Assembly (NCBI GenBank): GCA_001828855.1
Contig: MHZT01000036.1
Span: forward strand, 121,309 to 185,308
Length of the DNA stretch: 64,000 nt
Direction of reading: 5' to 3'
DNA from: Rhodobacterales bacterium RIFCSPHIGHO2_02_FULL_62_130
Lineage (GTDB): Bacteria; Pseudomonadota; Alphaproteobacteria; Rhodobacterales; Rhodobacteraceae
Made by a program: the position numbers and the translations under genes. Positions within the stretch are counted from its first letter, which is position 1, and each line of letters begins with the position of its first letter. The notes under the pieces are model-generated. The model was not told the origin of the DNA and did not search any database. It saw nothing but the letters and a program-made list of their open reading frames with translations. Below, piece after piece: positions 53,584-61,156 of the stretch.

Positions 53584-56061
53584 TCAGGCCTCATCCTCGA
53601 ACCCGTCCGGCGCTGCGGGCGGTTTCCAGAAATCGCGCAGCGCATGGGCATATTCGGTCAGCCGGGTTTCGACATTGGCGTTGACGGTGCCATCCTCGAA
53701 AGCACCGGTGCCGGTCCGTTGTCCGGCGGGCAGGCCGGTCAGCACCTCGATGGCCTCGTCGATATGCGAGATCGCGTGGATGCGGAACTGCCCCTTGGTC
53801 ACCGCCTCGATGACATCGGCGCGCAGCATCAGGTTGCGGACATTGCGGCGCGGGATCAGTACGCCCTGCTGGCCGGTCAGACCGGCAGCGCGGCAACAGT
53901 CAAAGAACCCCTCGATCTTTTCGTTCACCCCGCCGATCGGCTGCACCTCGCCCATCTGGTTGATTGATCCCGTCACCGCGTAGGATTGCGAAATCGGGAT
54001 GCCGGACAGCGCCGACAACAGCGCACAAAGCTCGGCAACCGAGGCGCTGTCGCCTTCCACCCCGCTATAGGTCTGCTCGAAAACCAGACTTGCCCACAAG
54101 GACAGCGGCACGTCGGCAGCATAATGCGTGGCAAGATAAGAGGACAGGATCAGCATGCCCTTGGAATGGATCGGCCCGCCCAGCTTTACCTCGCGCTCGA
54201 TGTCGATCACCTTGCCGCTGCCCATCCGCACCCGTGCCGTGATGCGGACAGGCAAGCCAAAGCTGAACAACCCGCTGCTGACCACCGTCAGCCCGTTGAC
54301 CTGCCCCACCTGCGCGCCCGAGGTCGAGATGATCAGCGTTCCTTCCGCGATCATTTCTTGTAGACGGTCGCGCACGCGGTCGGTGCGATGTTCGGCAACA
54401 GCGCGGGCGGCGGCGATCTGGCCCGCGTCGATCACAGCCTTGCCCGCCAGTGCCGTCATATGGTCGGCCTCGCGCAGCAAATCCCAAAGCGCCCCGATAC
54501 GCAACGACATGCGGCCCTGATCCTCGGCGGTGCGGGTCGCAACATCGACAAGGGCCGCAACCCCGTCGCGGCTGACCGGCCGCAGCGCCTCACGCTGGCA
54601 CGCCCCGGCGACCATCCGCGCAAACAGCCCGACCGCTTCGGCGCTGCGTGGCATGTCAGGATCGAAATCGGCCCCCAGCTTGAACAGCCGACCGAAATCG
54701 GGATCATGCATCATCAGCAGCAGGTGGATCATGGCATCGCCGACCAGAACCACCCGCACCTGCAACGGGATCGGCTCGGGTTCAAGCGAGGTGGTCGAGA
54801 TCAGGCTCAACATCTCACCGGCGGAACTGATGCGGATCGCCCGCATCTCAAGACTGCGTTTCAGTGCCTCCCAGGCCAAAGGCTCTGTCAGCACCCGCAT
54901 CGCATCCAGGATCAGAAAGCCGCCATTGGCCCGATGCAGCGCGCCGGGCCGGATCAGCGTGAAATCGGTGACCAGCGCGCCCATCGTCGAGATATGATCC
55001 ACCTTGCCGATCAGGTTTGACAGCGAGGGCAAAGGCTCGACCACAATCGGCGCGCCCGAGGCGGTTGCAGGGTCATGCGACACCAGCACATTCACCCCAT
55101 AGCGGTGGAACGGCGGCTGGTCATGCACATGAGCATGCGCCACCGGAAACGGCCCTTCCTGCCGCCCGTTGCCTTCGCGCAGGAACAACTCGGCATTTTC
55201 GATCAGATCGGCCCGCAGCGCGATCAGATGGGTTCTGACCGTTTCGATGCCGCCAAAAGCCTCATCAATCGGGGCCAGTGCGTCATCCACCGCCTGCTCG
55301 GCCATTTCGGCATTCAAGGACGCCACGGCGCTGCGATGCTCTTTTTCCAGCTTCGGGATCGAACGGAGGTATTTCTCCAGCTCTTTCTCGGTCATGGCAA
55401 CGCCCGCCTCGATGGCCTTGCGTTCGGCATCGGGCAGGGTGGCAAAGTCATCGGCCTTGATCACCTCGCCATTTCGCACGCCGGCGATGGCAAAGCCCAT
55501 CGGGGTCCGCAGGATGGTCACATTGCGGTCGCGTGACTTCTCCAGCAGCTTTTCAAACCCCGCCTGTTTGCGGGTTGCCAGCCTTTGTTCGATGGTGCCG
55601 CGGCGGCCCTGATACTGTTCAGACTCGAACATCGCCGGAATGTCATTGGCCAGATCATCCACCAGCCCCTGCAGCGCCTTTTGCAACGGTGGTGCGGTTC
55701 CGGGGGGCATTGCAATGGCTTTGGGACGGTCGGGGTTGGCAAAATCATTGACATAAACCCAGTCCTGTGGCGTCGGACGCTGCGCTGCTTCTGCCGCCAA
55801 CAACCGCTGCACCGCCGAGTGTCGGCCCGTCCCATCCGGTCCCAGCACGAACAGGTTGAAATCGGCATGGCCAATGCTGGCCGAAAGCCGGATTGCGCCC
55901 AGCGCCCGCTCTTGGCCGATCAGGTCAGGCAGCGGTTCCAGCGTCGAGGTGTCCTCGAACGCCAGCAAAGCCGGGTCACAGCAGATATGCAAGTCGTCCG
56001 GCGTCAAGGCCGTGGCGGGTGCTGCCTCTGTGTCTGTATCCTGTTGCGAACTGCGTGCCAT
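53584..56061 (-). CDS. Lon-family ATP-dependent protease (LonB/AAA_32 type)
   Basis: An 825-residue AAA+ protease. The N-terminal domain leads to a P-loop LFVLGPDGTGRHSAVQRLL, where the usual Lys is Arg-His as in this Lon subfamily. A coiled segment (EKELEKYLRSIPKLEKEHRS) and Walker B-like GGFLILDAMRVL follow. The C-terminal S16 protease domain has the catalytic Ser in VEGDSASVAELCALL and Lys in GGVNEKIEGFF. It degrades damaged or regulatory proteins. It is monocistronic, and an FNR-like box lies 109 bases upstream. Confidence 0.92.
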   Translation of the reverse strand: MARSSQQDTDTEAAPATALTPDDLHICCDPALLAFEDTSTLEPLPDLIGQERALGAIRLSASIGHADFNLFVLGPDGTGRHSAVQRLLAAEAAQRPTPQDWVYVNDFANPDRPKAIAMPPGTAPPLQKALQGLVDDLANDIPAMFESEQYQGRRGTIEQRLATRKQAGFEKLLEKSRDRNVTILRTPMGFAIAGVRNGEVIKADDFATLPDAERKAIEAGVAMTEKELEKYLRSIPKLEKEHRSAVASLNAEMAEQAVDDALAPIDEAFGGIETVRTHLIALRADLIENAELFLREGNGRQEGPFPVAHAHVHDQPPFHRYGVNVLVSHDPATASGAPIVVEPLPSLSNLIGKVDHISTMGALVTDFTLIRPGALHRANGGFLILDAMRVLTEPLAWEALKRSLEMRAIRISSAGEMLSLISTTSLEPEPIPLQVRVVLVGDAMIHLLLMMHDPDFGRLFKLGADFDPDMPRSAEAVGLFARMVAGACQREALRPVSRDGVAALVDVATRTAEDQGRMSLRIGALWDLLREADHMTALAGKAVIDAGQIAAARAVAEHRTDRVRDRLQEMIAEGTLIISTSGAQVGQVNGLTVVSSGLFSFGLPVRITARVRMGSGKVIDIEREVKLGGPIHSKGMLILSSYLATHYAADVPLSLWASLVFEQTYSGVEGDSASVAELCALLSALSGIPISQSYAVTGSINQMGEVQPIGGVNEKIEGFFDCCRAAGLTGQQGVLIPRRNVRNLMLRADVIEAVTKGQFRIHAISHIDEAIEVLTGLPAGQRTGTGAFEDGTVNANVETRLTEYAHALRDFWKPPAAPDGFEDEA

Positions 56062-56169
56062 TGCGGATGCCCCTGCTGCCTGCCAACACCTTTGTGCCAG
56101 AATGGGAATCTACCACAAACCGCGTGTATTTCCCTCTGCCAGCTTAGGGCCAAAACGGTTTCGGCAACC

Positions 56170-56183
56170 TTGACCTTTATCAA
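56170..56183. promoter_or_regulatory. FNR/FnrL-type binding site upstream of the Lon-family gene
   Basis: TTGACCTTTATCAA matches the FNR half-site pair TTGAT-N4-ATCAA at nine of ten positions and fits the relaxed FnrL pattern of purple bacteria (TTGAY-N4-RTCAA). It lies about 109 bases upstream of the minus-strand start. This suggests oxygen-responsive control, but distance to a promoter was not established. Confidence 0.5.
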
Positions 56184-56229
56184 CCCGCATTGCTGCGTAG
56201 TTCGCTCCGGTTTGCACTTCGGTCAGAGG

Positions 56230-56590
56230 TTATCCCGCACTGGATTGGCTAAAGGGAACAACTTTGGCATTGCGGCAAGCGGATCGGCGAACCCATTCCA
56301 GGTTGCGGCATAGGTGAAGTCTGAAAGGATATTGTTGGCCTGACGCAGATCCCGGTTCTCGCGTTCCAAAGCCTTCATGCGCTCGGACCTCTCGCTCTGG
56401 AGACGCCCGCTTGCTTGCCACTATTCACCCCCGCCTTCTTGCCCTGGTCATTCAAGGTCTGCGGCGCACAGCCGATCTTCGTCGAGATCGCCTGCCAACG
56501 CGACACATGCTTGCCCGCATTGTCGTGGATCAATCGCATGTGCCCTTCGCGTATTTCAGGCGAAAATTTGCCCGTTGTCTTGCTCATCAT
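56230..56590 (-). pseudogene. Collapsed IS3-family element (orfA fused to an orfB fragment)
   Basis: The start MSKTTGKFSPEIREGHMRLI and HVSRWQAISTKIGCAPQTLN is a normal IS3 OrfA with its helix-turn-helix. In another frame MKALERENRDLRQANNIL, the OrfA leucine-zipper part, is joined directly to SDFTYAATWNGF, the OrfB strand with the first catalytic Asp. The middle of the element and the rest of the transposase are gone. It is a relic of an IS3 copy. Confidence 0.82.
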
Positions 56591-57244
56591 GCTCCATTCT
56601 AATCAGGAGTTGGACCCTCCGGAAAACATGGAGACTGAGGTGATACCCGAAGGCTGAAAGAACCTTATCCCGATCTGGTCCCGGTTTATCCGCAGCTTGC
56701 AGTTGTCGTCGGTGGTGCAGTCCGATTTCTGCCCGAGCAGCATAGCAGCAGCATCAAGGGTGTTGCAGCCCCCCGGGAAACACGCTTGGGTCGGTTTGCA
56801 AGACCTGATTGAACGGTTGTCTCTTGACGTCGACGGTAGTGGAAAGTCCTTTGAGGACCCGGAACAGAGATTGAAACGAAATTATTGGGCCCGGCTCGCG
56901 GATCGTACCCTTCCGGTTTCGCAAGTTGGTGTCCGCCGGACGGGCCGCAGATGGCTATCAGTACAGCCGACATCAATGGGCTTGAAGCTTCAAAATGGAC
57001 CGCTAATCCTGTTGAACGCTGTCGGCTGCGGTCATGGCGTGTTTTTGATCCTGCCTCATCCTTATCCTCCTGATCTTGCACGCGGTTTTGGCCCGTTTTT
57101 TGACCTATTATTGATCCGCGGGGGAGAACGCAAAAGGCCTGCGTTTGGCGTAACGCATATCGTTGATCTGGCTGTATAACTTAGGCTGTGGAGGCAGGAT
57201 TTGAACTGGTCTTGTCACGTATTTGTGCCGCCCCCAGTGCTCGT
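56591..57244. other. Intergenic stretch between two IS3 relics
   Basis: About 650 bases with no recognisable gene. A short minus-strand trace at about 57187-57206 (GTTCAAATCCTGCCTCCACA) looks like a tRNA T-loop and acceptor 3' end and might be an old integration-site fragment, but the T-stem does not pair properly. No other structure was seen. Confidence 0.4.
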
Positions 57245-58105
57245 TTAGGCCACTTGGCGCTCGAAGGCCAAGGGGCTTTTACCTCCCAAAGCTGAATGTC
57301 GACGGCGCGGGTTATAGAAGCCGTTGATATATTGGAAGATGGCGGTTTCGGCCTGTCGACGCGTTTCCCAAGATCTGCGCCAGATCAGTTCGGCCTTGAT
57401 GGTCTCGACGGCGGCGTTGACATAGCAATTGCCTTTGCCGCTCATTGACGCCTTGAACCCACGCTCTCGCAGGATTTTCTGGTAATCATGCGAACAATAT
57501 TGACTGCCCCTGTCGCTATGGAAGATGCAGCCCTTGGGCGGTGCTCGCAAGGCAATGGCCATCCTTAGCGCTCGGATCGCCAAGTCACGCTTCATGCGGT
57601 TGCTGACGGCCCAGCCAATGACGCGCCGCGAATGCAGGTCCAGGATTACGGCCAGATACAGCCACCCCTCGCGGGTCCAGATATAACTGATATCACCGGC
57701 CCACTTCTGGTTCGGTTGATCTGCCGTGAAGTCACGATCCAGCAGGTTCGGAGCCATGTTGAACGTGTAATCGCTGTCCGTGGTCGCCTTGAATTTCCGT
57801 GTTCTTTCAACGACGATCCCGTTCTCACGCATCAGCCGCCCAACACGGCGATGCCCCACATCAACGCCAACCTCCTTTAACTCTTTGGTCATCCTGGGAC
57901 GACCGTAGCTGCTCAGGCTCAGGCGTGACTGTTCTTTGATGTGGGCCAGAACGACCATGTCTGTGTGCTGCCTGCGGCTGGCAGGGCGGCTGCGAAAAGC
58001 CCGCAACCCGCGCGGTCTGACGTTCATCACCTGACACAACCGATCCGTTGCAAAGCTGCCGCGATGTTCCTCGACGAACCGAAACCTCACGGTGTTGATT
58101 TTCAC
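57245..58105 (-). CDS. IS3-family transposase OrfB (orphan, probably inactive)
   Basis: A 286-residue DDE transposase of IS3 type: WAGDISYIWTREGWLYLAVILD and DLHSRRVIGW carry the first two Asp residues, and NAAVETIKAELIW the Glu. Compared with usual relatives (NCYDNAAVETFFKTIKAEL), three residues are deleted next to the Glu and the Asp of CYDNA is Val. No orfA precedes it; the upstream sequence is an unrelated inverted repeat that supplies the GTG start. It is likely a dead orphan half of an insertion sequence. Confidence 0.85.
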   Translation of the reverse strand: MKINTVRFRFVEEHRGSFATDRLCQVMNVRPRGLRAFRSRPASRRQHTDMVVLAHIKEQSRLSLSSYGRPRMTKELKEVGVDVGHRRVGRLMRENGIVVERTRKFKATTDSDYTFNMAPNLLDRDFTADQPNQKWAGDISYIWTREGWLYLAVILDLHSRRVIGWAVSNRMKRDLAIRALRMAIALRAPPKGCIFHSDRGSQYCSHDYQKILRERGFKASMSGKGNCYVNAAVETIKAELIWRRSWETRRQAETAIFQYINGFYNPRRRHSALGGKSPLAFERQVA

Positions 58106-58210
58106 CCAGAACTGACCCGGGAAGGCGTATAATTTTCATTGAGATTTGACCCCCGCCTGACCCGAAATCCACACTCAAAGCCGGGTCAGTTCTGGGTGAA
58201 AATCAACACC
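58091..58210. mobile_element. Perfect 30-bp inverted repeat, insertion-sequence ends (IS21-like remnant)
   Basis: The 30 bases at 58091-58120 (GGTGTTGATTTTCACCCAGA...) are repeated exactly in reverse complement at 58181-58210, around a 60-base spacer. Inside the spacer AATTTTCATTGAGATTTGACCC at about 58131-58151 resembles a diverged direct copy. Repeated transposase-binding blocks at the ends are typical of IS21-like elements; the family call is tentative. The left copy fuses with the IS3 orfB start and the right copy with the DUF2793 gene, so this is a scar without transposase genes. Confidence 0.7.
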
Positions 58211-58214
58211 CCTT

Positions 58215-59999
58215 GTGCAGCCCGCCGTGGAAAGCACTGGTCTCAGCACCCCGCCGGGATCGCCGATCGATGGTGCCCGCTATGTCGTCGGCCCCAGCCC
58301 TACGGGTGCCTGGGCGGGTCAGGCCTTCGCGATTGCTGCCTGGCAGGATGGGGCGTGGGCATTCTACCCGCCCGCGGAAGGCTGGTCGGTTTGGGATCGC
58401 GCGACCGATGCCGCCCTGACCTTTCTCGGCGGCGCATGGGTGCGGCAGGCCGCGCTGCCCTTTCCGGACAACCTCTTCCGCCTAGCCGATGATGCCGATC
58501 CGACGCGGCTCGCGGCCTTCGATCTTTCCGGCCTCTCCGCAGGCACGACCCGCAGCTTCACCCTGCCGAACCTCTCGGCGACCCTCGCCCATCTCGGCAA
58601 CGCCGCGCAGACCTTCGCGGGGGCCACGACCTTTTCGAATGCGGCGGTGACGATCGGCACGGCGACGACGACCGCCACTTATGGCATCGGCACCGGCGGC
58701 ACGACCACAGGCGTCACCAAGACGGTGAACCTCGACACCGGCGGCGCGGCCGGATCGACGTCCGTTATCAACCTCGGCTCGACCACTGCCGGGGCGCTGG
58801 GCACGACGGTGATCAACACACCCACGGTGTCCTTCGCGGCCAACGTCACAGCGATTGGCGCAGCGGCCGCGAACCTCACAGCGCTGGGCCTTGGGCTTGG
58901 TGGCGCCTCGCCCGATGCTTCGAACCGGCTCAGCGTCAATGCCGCTGCCACGCTCCTGAACAATGCGGGCGGGTCGCATGAGGCCACGATCAACAAGGCT
59001 GCGGCCGGGAATGATGCAAGCCTCGCGCTGAAGACGGGGTTTTCGGCGCGGGCGCTGTTTGGGCTGCTTGGGTCTGACGATGTGACGCTGAAGGTTTCGC
59101 CGAACGGCTCAACCTTCTTCGATGCCTTCGTGATCGATAGGGCAACTGGGCGGGCGGAGTTTCCCGAACCGCTGATCCTGCCGGGCCTTGCAGCGATCCC
59201 GGCAGTGCCACCGGCGGGAAAGCTCGCCCTCTATGGCCGCCAGCGCGCGGGCGCGCCCTGGTTGGAAGTCGTCAGGCCATCAGGGCGGGATTTTCCACTG
59301 CAACCTCATACCGGGCTGAACCGCGTCGGCATCTGGGCGCCGGTGTCCGGCACGACGATCGCAGCCCAAGGCATCGCCTTGACCAGTGTCGGCACCGTCA
59401 GCCACCCTGCTCTGGCGGCGGGATCGCTTCTGTCCAGTTCACGACGCTGGCGCGTGACCTCGGCCGCGGTGGTGGATTCAGTCTGCGATCAGCGCTCGGC
59501 CGTCACAACCTGCTGGCGCGGCAATGCCGCGGGTCTGGGCGGTTTCACTTTTGTCTCGCGGATCAGCCTCACGCCCCTTCAGGCAACGGGGATGGGCTTC
59601 TTCGGCCTGCTGGCATCGATCGCAGCCCTTGCAGTCACGACCACCCTGGCGACCCTTGTCGAAGCGATCGGCCTGGGCTTCCAGCGCGGCACCCACACAA
59701 ACTGGCAACTCGTCCGCAATGATGCGAACGGTGCTCCAACCCTTGTGGATCTCGGTGCCGGTTTCCCGGTCGTGACAGGCGGACTGATCACCCTGACGAT
59801 CTGGTGCCCGGCCGCGGGAACTTCGATCTGGCTGCGTGCTGTGAACGAGTTGACCGGCGCCGTCTTCGAACAGGAAGTGACGACAGACTTGCCCCAGCCG
59901 GCGACTTTCCTCTCGCCGCGCCTCTTCCTCAACAACGGCGCCACCGCCGCGGCCGTCGCGTTCGAATGCACTGGCCTCTACCTCGAGACTGACTTCTGA
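58215..59999 (+). CDS. DUF2793-family phage tail/spike-associated protein, N-terminally truncated
   Basis: 594 residues remain. The frame is open back to 58212 (LVQPAVES), where relatives have a longer N-terminus (about 30-40 residues) before this point, so the insertion scar removed the start and ribosome site. The DUF2793 part is clear from PGSPIDGARYVVGPSPTG and WQDGAWAFYPPAEGWSVWD. A Gly/Thr/Ala-rich repetitive middle (TATYGIGTGGTTTGVTKTV) and a beta-rich C-terminus follow, as in phage or gene-transfer-agent spike proteins. It may be a nonfunctional fragment. Confidence 0.75.
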   Translation: MQPAVESTGLSTPPGSPIDGARYVVGPSPTGAWAGQAFAIAAWQDGAWAFYPPAEGWSVWDRATDAALTFLGGAWVRQAALPFPDNLFRLADDADPTRLAAFDLSGLSAGTTRSFTLPNLSATLAHLGNAAQTFAGATTFSNAAVTIGTATTTATYGIGTGGTTTGVTKTVNLDTGGAAGSTSVINLGSTTAGALGTTVINTPTVSFAANVTAIGAAAANLTALGLGLGGASPDASNRLSVNAAATLLNNAGGSHEATINKAAAGNDASLALKTGFSARALFGLLGSDDVTLKVSPNGSTFFDAFVIDRATGRAEFPEPLILPGLAAIPAVPPAGKLALYGRQRAGAPWLEVVRPSGRDFPLQPHTGLNRVGIWAPVSGTTIAAQGIALTSVGTVSHPALAAGSLLSSSRRWRVTSAAVVDSVCDQRSAVTTCWRGNAAGLGGFTFVSRISLTPLQATGMGFFGLLASIAALAVTTTLATLVEAIGLGFQRGTHTNWQLVRNDANGAPTLVDLGAGFPVVTGGLITLTIWCPAAGTSIWLRAVNELTGAVFEQEVTTDLPQPATFLSPRLFLNNGATAAAVAFECTGLYLETDF

Positions 60000-60015
60000 C
60001 CCCGAAAGGAGCCCC

Positions 60016-60219
60016 ATGTCGCCTGCCGCCTCATCCGCCTATGTCGTCGAACTGCGACAGCAGATCGCGATCCTCTCCGAGCGCTGCGCGCTTCTCGCCG
60101 CCGAATTGGCCGCCGCCCGGGAGGCGCTCCGCCCGCCGCCGGTTGAACCCCGCCCAGACCGGCCTGCGCCCCGCCCTTCCGGCGGGGCTTTTCTTTACCC
60201 GAAAGGACCACACCCATGA
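60016..60219 (+). CDS. Small phage protein with coiled-coil start
   Basis: 67 residues with AAAGGAG before the ATG. The first half (VELRQQIAILSERCALLAAELAAAREAL) is a continuous amphipathic helix and probable coiled coil; the second half is proline-rich. The end of the frame runs through a rho-independent terminator and overlaps the endolysin start (ATGA). Similar small proteins lie between tail and lysis genes in prophages; function unknown. Confidence 0.6.
   Translation: MSPAASSAYVVELRQQIAILSERCALLAAELAAAREALRPPPVEPRPDRPAPRPSGGAFLYPKGPHP
60168..60196 (+). terminator. Rho-independent terminator inside the small phage gene
   Basis: GCCCCGCC, loop CTTCC and GGCGGGGC are followed by TTTTCTTT. 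It lies 20 bases before the endolysin ATG and inside the coding end of the small gene, so it should attenuate tail-operon transcription into the lysis genes. Confidence 0.85.
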
Positions 60220-60827
60220 CCGAACAGATCGACGCGCTGAAGGCGCTGCAAATGGCACTGGCGCGCCTCGGCTATTACACCGGCGCGATCGACGGCCTCT
60301 TCGGCCCCCGCACCGATGCCGCCCTTAAAGCCGTGGCGGCCGAGGGTGGCGCGATCCGAAACCTGAAGCCCGCGGCCGCTGCGCCCACTGGGCCGATAAT
60401 CTTTCAAGGCAGCGCCCGCTACCCCGTGGACGAGATCGTCATCCATTGTGCCGCCACCCACCCGGACTGGATGCGCGGCCAGCCCCTCACCGCCAAGCGC
60501 AAAGAGATCGACCGCTGGCACCGCGAAGAGCGCGGCTGGCGCAAGATCGGCTATCACCATCTGATCGATCGCGCCGAGACCGAGATCGGCGCCGGAGTCG
60601 AAGGCCACAATCGCGGTGTGATTCATGTCTGCCTGATCGGCGGAGCGGGTTCAGCCGCGACCGATCCCTTCGAGCGCAACTTCAAAGCCGCCCAGGATCG
60701 CGCCCTGCGTGGCCTGATCGACGCCATCCGCGCCGAGACCGCCATTACCCGCATCACCGGACACAACGACCACGCCGCCAAAGCCTGCCCGGGCTTCGTC
60801 GTGCGCAACTGGATCAACCGGGCCTGA
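60216..60827 (+). CDS. Phage endolysin, N-acetylmuramoyl-L-alanine amidase with peptidoglycan-binding domain
   Basis: 203 residues in two domains. The N-terminal PG-binding repeat reads ALKALQMALARLGYYTGAIDGLFGPRT. The C-terminal amidase domain (T7-lysozyme/Amidase_2 type) has zinc ligands in EIVIHCAATHP and in GHNDHAAKACPGF (His and Cys), with the catalytic Tyr region KIGYHHLI. It cleaves the amide between MurNAc and L-Ala for host lysis. Coupled by ATGA to the small gene, and 23 bases before the holin-like gene. Confidence 0.92.
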   Translation: MTEQIDALKALQMALARLGYYTGAIDGLFGPRTDAALKAVAAEGGAIRNLKPAAAAPTGPIIFQGSARYPVDEIVIHCAATHPDWMRGQPLTAKRKEIDRWHREERGWRKIGYHHLIDRAETEIGAGVEGHNRGVIHVCLIGGAGSAATDPFERNFKAAQDRALRGLIDAIRAETAITRITGHNDHAAKACPGFVVRNWINRA

Positions 60828-60850
60828 GACCCACCAAAGGAGACACCATC

Positions 60851-61078
60851 ATGAACCTTATCAACCAACCCAGCCTTCGCCCCACCCGCAAGATGGCAGC
60901 CGTCGGCTGGACGAGCCTTCTCGGCCCGATCGTGGCCGCGATCATCGCGCCCTGGCTGCCGGGGCTGTCCGAGGCCTGCGGTGGAGAGGTCGGCGCTTCG
61001 CTCGTCGCCGGAGGGCTCGCGCTGGCCCAGGGGGCGGCGAACTTCGTGGCGGGGTATGTGGTGAGGGAAAAAGGCTGA
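60851..61078 (+). CDS. Holin-like small phage membrane protein
   Basis: 75 residues (MNLINQPSLRPTRKMAAVG), missed by the ORF track because a longer ORF in the same frame covers it. AAAGGAG lies seven bases before the ATG at 60851. Two hydrophobic segments, SLLGPIVAAIIAPWLPGL and SLVAGGLALAQGAANFVAGYV, are separated by an acidic turn, and the tail is charged (VREKG). Position right after the endolysin fits a class II-like holin or a related small lysis protein. Confidence 0.7.
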   Translation: MNLINQPSLRPTRKMAAVGWTSLLGPIVAAIIAPWLPGLSEACGGEVGASLVAGGLALAQGAANFVAGYVVREKG

Positions 61079-61120
61079 CAGAAAACGCAGCCTATTCACC
61101 TAACATCCTACAGCTTCAAC

Positions 61121-61148
61121 TTGCACGGTCCCACACGAGAGGGATAAC
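61121..61148 (+). promoter_or_regulatory. Possible sigma-70-type promoter of the Hsp70-like module
   Basis: TTGCAC, 16 bases, GATAAC lies just upstream of the first gene of the module, in the 78-base gap after the holin-like gene. The -10 is a partial match (four of six). GAGAGGG at 61137 is the only ribosome-site-like sequence, 13 bases before the ATG. The module thus may be expressed independently of phage late genes. Confidence 0.35.
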
Positions 61149-61156
61149 TAACCGAC

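Noticed and set aside
56697-57179. 160-residue plus-strand ORF between IS relics
   Set aside because: No ribosome site, no recognisable pattern, and the region lies between two decayed insertion sequences.
57183-57215. Complete tRNA gene
   Set aside because: Only a 3'-like trace is visible; the T-stem does not pair and no anticodon or D arm is found upstream.
60446-61078. 210-residue ORF covering endolysin and holin-like gene
   Set aside because: Its first 135 residues are an out-of-frame reading of the endolysin; only the last 75 (from ATG 60851 with AAAGGAG) are a real gene.
58215-61078. Intact gene transfer agent cluster
   Set aside because: DUF2793-like genes can accompany such clusters, but no capsid, portal or terminase genes are present here and lysis genes follow, so a prophage fragment is the safer reading.
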